A DNA stretch of 64,000 nt from JAHEGP01 sp963751595 (lineage in GTDB: Bacteria; Pseudomonadota; Gammaproteobacteria; Pseudomonadales; JAHEGP01): the NCBI GenBank assembly GCA_963751595.1, contig CAVVVC010000003.1:1-64000 (forward strand). Direction: 5' to 3'. The position numbers and the translations under genes were made by a program. Below are positions 51,636 through 61,180 of this stretch, in pieces. Numbering within the stretch: position 1 is the first letter of the stretch; each line of letters begins with the position of its first letter. The notes beneath the pieces are model-generated. The model made no database searches, was not told the origin of the DNA, and was given only the letters and a program-made list of their open reading frames with translations.

Positions 51636-53959
51636 CCACCGTATTAGCTGCCTTAGAGCTCGCCTTACTCAATTCAGGTTCGTATAACCCGGATATTGAA
51701 GTCGCCCCCGCTGCCGTGCTGTGGCCGGATAAAGACCGTTTATGGCAGCCCATTATTGGCCAGCTGCAAGCGAGACTCCCGCAATTGTGGACCTTAGGCG
51801 ACTATGCGCCTGAGTATAAAACCGGCCCAGCCATTTGGTTGCGCTGTGCTATGGCTAACCGTGTGGACGGTATTGATGCCGGCGGCGCCATCCCGATTTT
51901 GTATCTACCCGGTGTCAGTCGCCAGGAAATCCGGGCCATCGAGAGCTGCCCTGAATCCCTCAAACCGCTGGCAGAGCTGCAGTACCGAGGCGTGATCTGG
52001 TCGCAGGTGAATGCCAAAGACTGGACCATTCTGGCTTTTTTACGCTCTGACCAAGGTGGTTTGGGGCTGGATGTGGCGCAAGATCGCGCTGCCCTGCATG
52101 CCATGCAATTAGCCTTGTATCGCCTGCTGGATGTGGATGTAAGCCTGCTTAAAGGCAAACGCTTAGACAAAGACTACTTCAACACCTTGTTGATTGATGG
52201 CGACCCGATTCGTGATCTCTTGCAGTGGCTGGATCAGGGCGATGCCTTTAAAACTGCCAAGGGTGACACCGCCTGGCCAGCCTTTGTAGAGATCATCAAA
52301 TCGCAGTTGGGTTTTGACCCCGATAAACAAGGCTCATTGAGTGCGACGGCGTTATTGGCAGCCCACGAAGGCCCTTGGCAGCCGGTGTGGGATCGATACT
52401 GTGAGGCGCCAAAGCGATACCCCAACATTCCTGCCCAGCTGGAAAAAACCGCACTGCCCATGGATATGTTTGCCGATAAGAGTGGTTGGCCACAGTGGAA
52501 TCGCCAACAAGAAAATGAATTACGCTTGGCGCTGGTGCGTCTGGAGAAGGCATCCCCAGCGCAAGCCCGCAAAGCGATTGCCGATTTGGATAACACGCAC
52601 GGCGAGCGCCGAACCTTGGTGTGGGCAGAGCTCGGCTTGTCGCCGCAGGCTCAGTCATTGAAGTGGCTCAAAAAGTTAGCTGAAGTGACTAAAAGCTCGA
52701 TCGCCGGTGGCACCATTGCGGATATGGCTAATACCTATCAAACCGTCGCCTGGCAGGCAGACGATGCGGTTGTGCAGGCGTTAAAGCCCATCGATCAGCA
52801 GGAAGATTTTGACGCGGTCTCTAAAGCCATTCGGGCCATGTATACCGATTGGGCGCAAGACGCCGCCCGGTATTTACAGGAGTCCGTGCAAAAACACGGC
52901 TACCCTGGGCTGATTGCCGCCGACCGTAAACCGGTTAAGTACGCAAAAAGCGAGACGGTATTTTTTGTGGATGGTTTGCGCTTTGACGTGGGTAAGCGAT
53001 TCGCCGAATCACTGGAAGCCAAAGGCTACAGTGTCGAGTTGTCGACACAATGGTCTGCTTTACCCAGCGTAACAGCGACGGCTAAACCCGCTGTTTCACC
53101 TGTTGCGCAGCTTATTTCTGGTGTGGTTGGCAGCGAAGCCTTCGAACCCTGCGTTAAGGAAACTGAGCAAAAGTTAAGCGGCCATCATTTCCAAAAGCTG
53201 CTGGAATCCAATGGTTGGCAGAAGTTGGCGAAAGCTGAAACCGGTGAAAGCACTGGACAAGCCTGGTGCGAGTATGGGGACATAGACTCTGAAGGCCATG
53301 ACCGAGGCTGGAAGCTGGCAAAGCACATTGATGCCATTTTGGCTGAAGTTGAAGACCGCATTGCGAGCCTGTTTAACGCGGGCTGGAAGCAAGTTCGTTT
53401 GGTTACCGACCACGGTTGGCTTCTGCTACCTGGCGGGCTGCCGAAAACAGAACTGCCGGCGGCGTTGGTGGATAGTAAATCGGGGCGTTGCGCTTCGATT
53501 AAGCCGGGTTCTCACACCGATGAACAACTGTACCCATGGCATTGGAATGCTGACCAGCATTTTGCACTCGCCAACGGCATTAGTTGCTACAAGTTGGGTG
53601 AAGAATATACCCACGGCGGCCTAAGTTTGCAGGAATGTTTAACACCGGAATTGATCATCCGCAAGGCAGGTAATGCTTATGCTGATGTGAAAGCCGAAAT
53701 CACCGATGTTTCCTGGCGTGGCCTGCGCTGTAATGTGGCCGTAGAGGGTGCATTTGATGGTTTATTGCTAGACGTGCGCTTAGACGCTGGCGACGCATCG
53801 ACCAGTAAGGTGATGAGCACAAAGGCGATTAAAGATTCCGGCGTAGGATCTGTGGTTATTGACGATGAAGATTTAGAAGGCGTTACTGCAGTAATCGTGT
53901 TGCTTACCGAAAGTGGTGAGCTAATCGCCCAGCAGCAAACGCGTATTGGCGGAGAATAA
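51632..53959 (+). CDS. pglZ: BREX alkaline-phosphatase-fold protein PglZ (type A)
   Basis: A 775-residue protein. The alkaline phosphatase superfamily core is visible: ETVFFVDGLRFDVGKRFAES (metal-binding Asp, about 440-459), TQWSALPSVTATAKPAVSPV (nucleophile Thr/Ser region), and QVRLVTDHGWLLLPGGLPKT (metal-binding DHG, about 586-605), then YPWHWNADQHFALANGISCY and GEEYTHGGLSLQECLTPELI. PglZ is required for BREX methylation and defence and has nuclease activity in a studied case. It begins at ATG 51632 overlapping the DUF4276 stop. Somewhat shorter than the common 850. Intact. Confidence 0.9.
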   Translation: MTTVLAALELALLNSGSYNPDIEVAPAAVLWPDKDRLWQPIIGQLQARLPQLWTLGDYAPEYKTGPAIWLRCAMANRVDGIDAGGAIPILYLPGVSRQEIRAIESCPESLKPLAELQYRGVIWSQVNAKDWTILAFLRSDQGGLGLDVAQDRAALHAMQLALYRLLDVDVSLLKGKRLDKDYFNTLLIDGDPIRDLLQWLDQGDAFKTAKGDTAWPAFVEIIKSQLGFDPDKQGSLSATALLAAHEGPWQPVWDRYCEAPKRYPNIPAQLEKTALPMDMFADKSGWPQWNRQQENELRLALVRLEKASPAQARKAIADLDNTHGERRTLVWAELGLSPQAQSLKWLKKLAEVTKSSIAGGTIADMANTYQTVAWQADDAVVQALKPIDQQEDFDAVSKAIRAMYTDWAQDAARYLQESVQKHGYPGLIAADRKPVKYAKSETVFFVDGLRFDVGKRFAESLEAKGYSVELSTQWSALPSVTATAKPAVSPVAQLISGVVGSEAFEPCVKETEQKLSGHHFQKLLESNGWQKLAKAETGESTGQAWCEYGDIDSEGHDRGWKLAKHIDAILAEVEDRIASLFNAGWKQVRLVTDHGWLLLPGGLPKTELPAALVDSKSGRCASIKPGSHTDEQLYPWHWNADQHFALANGISCYKLGEEYTHGGLSLQECLTPELIIRKAGNAYADVKAEITDVSWRGLRCNVAVEGAFDGLLLDVRLDAGDASTSKVMSTKAIKDSGVGSVVIDDEDLEGVTAVIVLLTESGELIAQQQTRIGGE

Positions 53960-53962
53960 ACA

Positions 53963-56012
53963 ATGGAATTAGACCAACTCGATCAAATTGCCGCCGCGCA
54001 TTTGGAAGGTTACTTAGTCCGTAAAGATTTAGTGCGAACCTTTGCTCGGCAATTTCCTGTGCCTACCTATGTGGTTGAGTTTCTGCTGGGTAGGTACTGT
54101 GCCAGCACCGATCCCGATGAAATTGAGGAAGGGCTGGAAATTGTTCAGCGGCAATTGGAGTCGCGCACGGTCAGGGCCGGTGAAGAAGAGCTGTTTAAAG
54201 CCAGAGCCTACAAGAACGGTACGGTAAAGCTGATCGATTTGGTCAGTGCTCGATTCAGCCAAAAAGATAACGGTTACGTGGCGACTTTGCCCAGCGTACA
54301 GCTTAATCGAGTGCGTATTAACGATAATGTCGTAGACGATAATGAGCGACTGTTAACGGGTGGATTTTACGCCGAAATCACCTTGGAATATGACTCGCTG
54401 ATCGCCGAGGAAAAAGGCGATGCCTTTGGCATTAAAGATTTGCGCCCTATTCAGCTTTCAAAGCGTGACGTGTTAGATGATTTAGCCGAAGCAAGAAAGC
54501 AGTTTACCAGCCAGCAATGGAAAGACTTTTTGCTGCGTAGCATTGGGCTTGAAGCCAAACGCTTTGAGCGACCGCGCCAAAGATGCCAATTTGCTGCGTA
54601 TGATACCCTTTGTGGAGCGTAACTATAACCTGGTGGAGCTGGGGCCTCGCGGCACCGGCAAAAGCCATCTTTTCCAACAAGTGTCACCTTATGCGCATTT
54701 AATTTCCGGCGGCAAAGCGACCATCGCCAAAATGTTTGTGAATAATGCGTCAGGCGCTCGCGGCTTAGTGTGCCAATACGATGTGGTTTGTTTTGATGAA
54801 GTAAGCGGTATTTCCTTCGATTCGAAAGAAGGCATCAACATCATGAAGGGCTACATGGAATCTGGCGAGTTCTCTCGCGGTAAAGAGAGCATTCGAGCAG
54901 ATGGCTCTATGGTGTTTGTTGGCAACTTCGATGTGGATGTAGAACACCAGCAGCGAGTTGGACATTTATTTGGGCCATTGCCTCAAGAAATGCGTGACGA
55001 TACTGCCTGGATGGATCGTATCCATTGTTATCTGCCCGGCTGGGATGTTCCGAAAATGAACAAAGAGCTCACGACCGATCATTTTGGTTTGGTCAGTGAC
55101 TTTTTTTCTGAATGTTTAAGTCGCTTGCGCTTCCAGAGCCGAGTTAGCGTACTGCAAAATCGCGTTCATTTTGGCGGCGCCTTAAGTGGCCGTGATGTTA
55201 ATGCGGTGAATAAAACCGTTTCTGGCCTGCTAAAACTGATGTACCCCTCTCAGGATATGGAAATCAGCGACGAAGACCTGGAGTGGGCGGTAAGACTGGG
55301 GCTGGAAGTACGCCGTCGCGTCAAAGAGCAGCAAAAGCGTGTGGGCGCAGCAGAATTCCGTAACACCCATTTCAGCTATTTCCTGGGTGATGATGGTGTT
55401 GAGAAGTTTGTCGCTACGCCAGAGCTGAGGTCCGATAACGAAATTGGTGATGATCCGTTAGAGCCTGGTCAGATTTGGACGGTCAGCGAAGGCGGCCAGG
55501 ACATTGAAGACAACCCTGGCTTGTATCGCATTGAAGTCAATGAAGGCCCAGGATCTGGGGTCAAGATCCTCAACAACCCAGTACCACCCGCGTTCCGCGA
55601 GTCTGTCCGTTATGCGGAGCAGAACCTTTATTCCCGAGCTATGCAGCTGGTTGGCGATCGAGACCCGCGAGCGCATGAATTCACAATACAGCTCCGGGCG
55701 TTTGACGCCTCCAAGCGTGGATCGAAGCTCGGCATTGCCTCTCTCATTGCCATGTGCAGCAGCCTGCTGAAAAAGCCGGTGAAAGGTGGCCTGATTGTGG
55801 TGGGTGAAATTAACCTGGGTGGTTCGATCGAGCCGATACACAGTGCCGTGAATATTGCTGAACTGGCGGTTGAGAAAGGCGCATCGTCATTGCTGATGCC
55901 CGTGACCTGTCGCAGGCAGCTATATGACCTCTCTGATGATATGGCCACCAAGATCGATATACAGTTTTACCAGGATGCAAGGGATGCGCTGTTGAAGGCG
56001 ATTGTGGAGTAA
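53963..56012 (+). CDS. brxL: BREX Lon-like AAA+ protein BrxL (one frameshift)
   Basis: The N-terminal frame (53963 to about 54553) reads MELDQLDQIAAAHLEGYLVR ... SQQWKDFLLRSIGLE; an extra A near 54553 then shifts to PNALSDRAKDANLLRMIPFV, VELGPRGTGKSHLFQQVSPY (Walker A), YDVVCFDEVSGISFDSKEGI (Walker B) and on to AIVE at 56012. The C-terminal Lon-like domain has KRGSKLGIASLIAMCSSLLK and GLIVVGEINLGGSIEPI. Joined length about 683 residues, normal. BrxL forms DNA-binding ring assemblies and in some hosts is needed for exclusion but not methylation, so this break could leave modification without defence. The 3' fragment may start at ATG 54602 or nearby. Confidence 0.88.
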
Positions 56013-56253
56013 AGCGTTTCCCTCCGCCTACCCAATTTACCAATCAAACCCCTTTCCTGAGTCCATTAATAAGCTACTGATTTTAAAGGCTTCTCTCTTC
56101 TCAGCTCATGGACTTGGGCTTGGCGGGATGGGGGGCGGCACTGAGAGTATTCGGCAATTCAGAGAATATATGCCTTGAAAAGTCGGAGATTAAGGGTGGC
56201 GCGAAGTCCGTAAACCCTTGCGACACAAGGCCTGTAGCGCGGGGCGCAGGCAT
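56013..56253. other. Intergenic between brxL and the ssrA terminator
   Basis: No gene is supported in these 241 bases. An A+T-rich first half is followed by a G+C-rich part. It is the candidate junction between the island and the host. I saw no second copy of the tmRNA 3' end in it. Confidence 0.45.
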
Positions 56254-56287
56254 AAAAAAAGGTGAACTGAGATCAGTTCACCTTTTT
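56254..56287. terminator. Bidirectional terminator next to ssrA
   Basis: GGTGAACTGA (56261-56270) and TCAGTTCACC (56273-56282) form a perfect ten-pair stem, with seven A before and five T after. On the minus strand it lies immediately after the tmRNA 3' end (56292) and ends ssrA; in the plus direction it can end BREX transcription. Confidence 0.85.
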
Positions 56288-56291
56288 AAAT

Positions 56292-56650
56292 TGGTGGAGG
56301 CGGCGGGAATTGAACCCGCGTCCGTCAGTCCTCTGCTCTGCGCTCTACATGTTTAGATTCCGTCAATTGATTTAGCCGCAAACAGCCCGACGGGCAGGAC
56401 GTAATTGGCGATCCTGATAAAGGGTTTCGCGAATCCGCCTCAGGCGAGCTTCATCGCTAGCTTGTTCTGTATGACAGTCACGTTCCGTTTACAAGCATCC
56501 GTTGGTGACTGCTAGCAGGGTTTAGGCCGCTAGAGCGTAGTTGTCGTCGTTGGCAACTAGTTGGTTTGCAGCTTTGGATTAACGTGATTCGCTACCATCA
56601 CGACATGCACACAAGAGTTTCGTAACCGTCGTCGAATCCAGATCGCCCCC
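56292..56650 (-). ncRNA. ssrA: Transfer-messenger RNA (tmRNA)
   Basis: 359 nucleotides. The 5' end GGGGGCG (56650-56644) pairs with CGCCTCC before the 3' ACCA end (56295-56292), making the tRNA-like acceptor stem, and the T-arm CGCGGGTTCAATTCCCGC is intact. The tag reading frame is at 56554-56522: GCC AAC GAC GAC AAC TAC GCT CTA GCG GCC TAA, giving ANDDNYALAA, the tag known from pseudomonads. tmRNA rescues stalled ribosomes. Its 3' end is a frequent integration site for phages and islands, and here it points into the BREX/prophage block. Confidence 0.95.
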
Positions 56651-56764
56651 TTGACTGGTTGAATGTAGCCAGAGCCCAGTGTAACCCAATTCAGCTGCTG
56701 GCACCTCCTGGTTATTACTAATATCTGTGCGCCCCGGCTAAATTCAAGGCCCGGGGTTTTGGCC

Positions 56765-59234
56765 TCACTCCTGGAGCAGCACGGTTTCACCGACCTGGGC
56801 GGCCTCGATGGCGCTTTCGCAATAGGGGAAGCGCACCCATTCCTTGTTGCTGTAGAGCTCGGTCTGGTCACCGAAGTAATCCGAATCGGGGTCGCTGGAC
56901 TGGGAGTGAACCAGGATGGCGTCGGCAATTGGGCAGTCGCTGTCGTCCCAGGTGACGGCCTGGATATAGGAGTTGCCGGAGCGGATATCAAAGTAACCAC
57001 CAGGGTCGAGGTTGACTGAAATGGCGCCGTAGACACCCATATTGGGGTCGCCGCCGTGAATCGGCACATTTACCGCGTTGCGGGGGTAAAACTGGGTGAC
57101 GGACCAGGGTGCGTCCAGGGCGACGCCTGCCGCTTCCAGCGCAAGCACCGCATCGCTGAGCGACTCGATCACCAGGGCCTGATTGCCGGCCACGGTGGTA
57201 TCGATACCGCTGGGTGTATTCAGCGGGTCGGCCGGGTCAAAGTCCACCAGCCAGAATTCATCCCCTTCGACCACACTTGAAAAATTACCGCTGAGTTCGC
57301 TGCGAATGTTGCGCCAGAACTCGGTGAAGACCTGGACACCAGCACTGTCGGTATCGACTTCCTGGTCCCAACCGGCGAGCACCGCGCAAGCCCGGCGGGC
57401 GCGTTCCAGTTGCTCGCTGGTAATGCCCGGGGGCTCGGCACCCGCACAGATCGCCTGGACGTCGGCCAGGTTTATCTCGGCGCCGTACACCCGGTTGCGA
57501 AACATCAACTGCTTGACCGACTCCAGGGTAAAGCCGGGGGTGGCGTCAAGGCCATCGGCGGCCCGGCGGCGCTCTTCAACCATCAGGTGGCCGATGCGGG
57601 TGCGCAGGAATTGCTGCTGGTTCTCGTGGCCGAGCCAGCCGAACACCACCGGAAAGCCGGTGAGGGGGTTGTTGGCATCGCTGAGCCAGTAGCTGTTGTT
57701 GCTGTTGCCCACATAATCCCGGGTGAGGATTTTGGGGCGCGCGTCGTAGCCATAGATATTGGTACCGGCCGGGGTGTCCGGATCCCGGCCCCAGTCGCAG
57801 GCCGAGCGGTTACCGTCCAGCGCGATGATGGCGTTGTTGGTAGCGCTGGTCACCAATTGAGGGACCGTACCCTGCTTGCAGCTGTCCAGTTGCTGCTGGG
57901 TGACATGGGGTATCACCGCCACTTCACCGTAAAAGGCATCGCCGAAGCGGTCGGCGGCCACGGTATGGAACACCGGTATGCCGATCGACTTCAGCGCCTC
58001 GGTAAATTCTCCCATGGATTGGGCCCGGCCCATTGCCAGGTACTGGTCGACCGCGCGGGTGTCGGTGAGCAGGTTGGCATCGCGCAGCGACAACACGTTA
58101 CCGGTAAACATGGGCCAGCCATCCAGGGCAGGGTCGACGCCCTTCAGGTTCACGAGGGGGCCAAAGTGCGAACTGTAAAAAGTGCGGGTACGGGTTTCCA
58201 GGGTGCCATCCGCCCTTCTCACCTGGACAGAGACCTCCTTAGCGGTAATCTCACGTGCCTCGCCGTCGAAGAAATAGCGGAAGCGATCGTTGGGGTCGAG
58301 CTCCAGGTCAAACAAAGTAAAGCGGGTGGCGAAGGAAACGGTGTGGGTCCAGGCAACCGCATTATTGAAGCCGATACCCACCCAAGGCAGGCCCTGCAGG
58401 GCAGCGCCCGCCACGTCATACTCCCCCGGGATGGTCAGGTGTACCTCGTACCAGCGACCGGCGCCGTTCCAGGGCTGGTGGGGGTTGCCCAGGAGTATAC
58501 CCTTGCCGGTCTGGCTCAGGTCTGCGCCCACGGCGAGGGCGTTACTGCCGCCCCGGCTATCGGTCATCTCGGGTGCCAGTCGGCGCAGGCTTTGCTCGAG
58601 CTGTTGCATGGAGGGGGCAGCCCCCGTCGCCTGGATGCCGCCGTCCCCTGACGCAGCGTAAATAGCACGGCGAATCGCGCCCTCGTCAGAGCTGCCACCC
58701 AGGCCAATGCGGGCTATCATCATCCACAGGTCGGTTTCATCGATGGCGAATACCCAGTCGGCGTTGCGACACCCTGCGCTACCCTCCGCCAGGTTTTCGA
58801 CCCCGGTCTCCGCCAGGTAGCGGTTCATACCGGCGGCAAAGCCCGCTACCCAGTTGATAGGCCTCGCTCCCGGTGTCGCCCAGCAGGCGCTCGCGAAACT
58901 CCGCCTTGGTGCCCAGTACGGCGCGCAACACGAAGTCCGATACCACATCGCCCTCTTCCTCGCCCAGCAACTCCGCCGAGCGACTGGTGGCAGACACGAT
59001 CTGGCGCATGGCGATACAGAAGTTGTCCTGGGCATAGGCGTAGCCATAACCGTAGCCGAGGCTGGCCCAGTCGTTGGCGGTGATATGGGGGATGCCATAC
59101 TCGGTGCGCCGGATCTCGGCGCTAAGGCTGGACGCCGGTGGTTTGGCCTCCACATCGTCGTCTGAGTCGGAACAGGCAACCAGCGCTACGAGTGAAAAGG
59201 CGAGCGCAAATCGAATCGAAATTGAGCGGAGCAT
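56765..59234 (-). CDS. Penicillin acylase family lipoprotein (frameshifted)
   Basis: An Ntn-hydrolase of the penicillin/cephalosporin acylase or AHL acylase group. The N-terminus from ATG 59234 is a lipoprotein signal (FALAFSLVALVAC, then SDSDDDVEAK), followed by EIRRTEYGIPHITANDWASL and GYGYGYAYAQDNFC. Near 58855 the frame shifts to INWVAGFAAGMNRYLAETGV. The autoprocessing site with the N-terminal nucleophile Ser is in SRGGSNALAVG, followed by LLGNPHQPW. Later NSNNSYWLSDANNPLTGFPV is another family block. Joined length about 823 residues. The enzyme would act on amide substrates, perhaps quorum signals, at the outer membrane. Host gene, not part of the island. Confidence 0.8.
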
Positions 59235-59280
59235 GGTCAGGATAACCCCTTGTTGCTTGTTGTATTTTCAGGATCCCACG

Positions 59281-59298
59281 GGGCCACGTACGTGACCC
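59281..59298. promoter_or_regulatory. Palindrome upstream of the acylase gene
   Basis: CACGTACGTG (59285-59294) is a perfect ten-base palindrome, extended by GGG (59281-59283) and CCC (59296-59298) one base further out. It lies 47 bases upstream of the acylase start codon, between the two lipoprotein genes, where an operator of the acylase promoter would be. No regulator can be named. Confidence 0.35.
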
Positions 59299-59372
59299 GT
59301 TAGCTTGACGGCAGCATAAGGGGCCTCGTCCTTGAAGTCGATACCTGGCCCGCCGGGAAGCTCCGCGGCGTT

Positions 59373-60479
59373 TCACTCTGGCGCATCGTAGGCCGGATCG
59401 TGGGCGTCCATGATCGCCGCGGCGATTGGCTTGAGAGCCGCGGTATATCCGGGGTCGAAGTCATAGGTTTGCAGCGAGACCCCGTAGATGGCGCGCAACC
59501 AGACCAGTTCACCCAGGGCAACCAGGATTTTGCCGGCGTGGCCGAGTGGATCGGTAAAAATGGCGTCCCCGGCACTGCCGGTGAGCTGCTGCACATCCGG
59601 CAATTGGCCCGCCGCAAACAGTGTTCTCAGCTCCACCGCGCTCTGACCATAGGGAATGCAGTAAAAGTCGACGCCGGGGTATTCTGCCCGCAGGCTATCT
59701 ATAATTCCGTGGGAAATCGCCCCATGGGCGGCGTACCAGTTCGCCCGATAAGTCGCGGCGTCGGTGGTGTGCGGAAAGGGTTCCCAGGGCAAGGCGAGAA
59801 AGAACCGGGTATCGGGATTGTTTGCCAGGGCGTAATCCACCCATTTGCGATAACCCCTCAGCCCCGGGTACTGGGGGTGATAGGTCATACCAAAAAGCGC
59901 CACCTCGCCGGTATCCAGCAGGCCCTGAATCCGGGCGCGTTTTTTGCTGTCGTTCCACAGGGCTTCGGGGGCACCGCTTGTACCCCCCGAAAAAACCAGG
60001 TCTTGCTGGTGATCGGTAAAACCGGCATTGCCCGCATGAAACGCCATACGATCAGCAAAGGGACGGAAAAAGCTGTGGCCAACAAACAGCGCGTTGTAAC
60101 CGGTATTGGTCTGCCTGCGAAAAATGGCCACCAGGGGATCGACCGTCAGGCCGTAGGCGCCCTCCACGGCTTCAGCAGGCACGGAGAAGCCGCATTCATT
60201 GTTTAGCGCGTCGACGCAGTAGTTCGCCCAGCGGTGGAAATACCAGCCGCTGCGAGGGACCCCGTAGTAGGTCTCATCGTAGCCACCGGTCACCACGTTT
60301 TCGGTACAATTCGCCAGGCCCGAGCGGTAGTCTTCCAGCAGGCAATTTCTGTTGCCGCTAGCCGAGAGAACATCACCCTCGCCGACAATTTCGATGGGAT
60401 GACTGCAGGCACAGACCAGGGCCAGTGTGGCAAGCAGCACTGGCACCGTTCGTAAAATTATCGTGAGGTTAGACATCAT
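59373..60479 (-). CDS. SGNH-hydrolase-like lipoprotein
   Basis: A 368-residue exported protein. Start ATG 60479 is preferred because it begins the signal sequence (MMSNLTIILRTVPVLLATLA, LVCAC). The mature part has ALFVGHSFFRPFADRMAFHA, where GHS at the front of a strand-loop-helix corresponds to block I of SGNH/GDSL enzymes, and FTDPLGHAGKI near the C-terminus with the D-x-x-G-H motif of block V. It is therefore a candidate esterase or acyl hydrolase on a cell-surface substrate. It reads in the same direction as, and 138 bases upstream of, the acylase gene, so both may be one unit. Confidence 0.6.
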   Translation of the reverse strand: MMSNLTIILRTVPVLLATLALVCACSHPIEIVGEGDVLSASGNRNCLLEDYRSGLANCTENVVTGGYDETYYGVPRSGWYFHRWANYCVDALNNECGFSVPAEAVEGAYGLTVDPLVAIFRRQTNTGYNALFVGHSFFRPFADRMAFHAGNAGFTDHQQDLVFSGGTSGAPEALWNDSKKRARIQGLLDTGEVALFGMTYHPQYPGLRGYRKWVDYALANNPDTRFFLALPWEPFPHTTDAATYRANWYAAHGAISHGIIDSLRAEYPGVDFYCIPYGQSAVELRTLFAAGQLPDVQQLTGSAGDAIFTDPLGHAGKILVALGELVWLRAIYGVSLQTYDFDPGYTAALKPIAAAIMDAHDPAYDAPE

Positions 60480-60633
60480 GGCGACAGGATAAAGGCCTGC
60501 CAGGGGCTGGCGCCAAGGAAAATCCGGTGACAAAAGCCACAATGATTGGCTTTTTCCCGACCCTGTACTACGCCCAGTGCTGCAAGAATGTCCCGAAATC
60601 CCAAGCCTGCGCTTGCAGGTGGCTCACTCTACC

Positions 60634-61035
60634 TTAGTAACAGTGGCGATAGAGCAAGGCACTCCAATGTCGTTTGCGCTCGCGCATCCGGGAGCCGGCG
60701 GGCTCAACGTAACCCTGGCGCAGGGCATGCTCGATTTTGCTGATGGCCGCGCGGTAGCGGTCGCAGTCCCCGGCGGGGCGGGGTTTGCGGGCGGGGCGGG
60801 AACGCGCCCGCCTGGGCTGTAAGCTGGGCAGTGCCACGTGGGGTGCCGGATCACCGATATTCAGTCGCGGCAACTGTCGCCGCTTGATCTCGACGCTGTT
60901 TTCCCCGGGGGACGGTCGGTCGGCATAATGGGTGATGCCCTGCCGGTCGACCCACCTGTAGATCTCACCCACCGCGGGTGGTGTGATAAGCGTGAAACAA
61001 GCGACGCAGAGTAAACCGGTAAAAGGGTAAGACAT
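60634..61035 (-). CDS. DUF4124 periplasmic protein
   Basis: A 133-residue protein with a signal peptide (YPFTGLLCVACFTLITPPAV, then GEIYRWVDRQGITHYADRPS). YRWVD..G..HYADRP is the DUF4124 signature found in many gammaproteobacterial envelope proteins of unknown role. The rest is basic and arginine/proline-rich, ending in a helix (CDRYRAAISKIEHALRQGYV). Host gene; function unknown. Confidence 0.75.
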   Translation of the reverse strand: MSYPFTGLLCVACFTLITPPAVGEIYRWVDRQGITHYADRPSPGENSVEIKRRQLPRLNIGDPAPHVALPSLQPRRARSRPARKPRPAGDCDRYRAAISKIEHALRQGYVEPAGSRMRERKRHWSALLYRHCY

Positions 61036-61180
61036 GTGGCTACGCTCCCTGTGGCCAATCGTGGGTGAAGCATCCGTGCTCCGTCTTCGTTATCTTAGGG
61101 GTTTGGCCACAGGAGCCAAGGCCGGGCTTTGGCAATTTTTCCGGGCGCGATTCTGGCGGCGGGTTGATGACGCATTCGTG

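Noticed and set aside
56108..56356. Plus-strand frame ending in EAAGIEPASV over the ssrA 3' end
   Set aside because: It is the antisense of the tmRNA T-arm region, a well-known false gene pattern; no ribosome-binding site.
56678..56760. Terminator for the acylase gene in the CCCCGG...CCGGGG hairpin
   Set aside because: The T run lies on the plus-strand side, the wrong side for the minus-strand gene.
57410..58651. 413-codon plus-strand frame opposite the acylase gene
   Set aside because: Shadow of a G+C-rich gene; the minus strand carries clear Ntn-hydrolase motifs.
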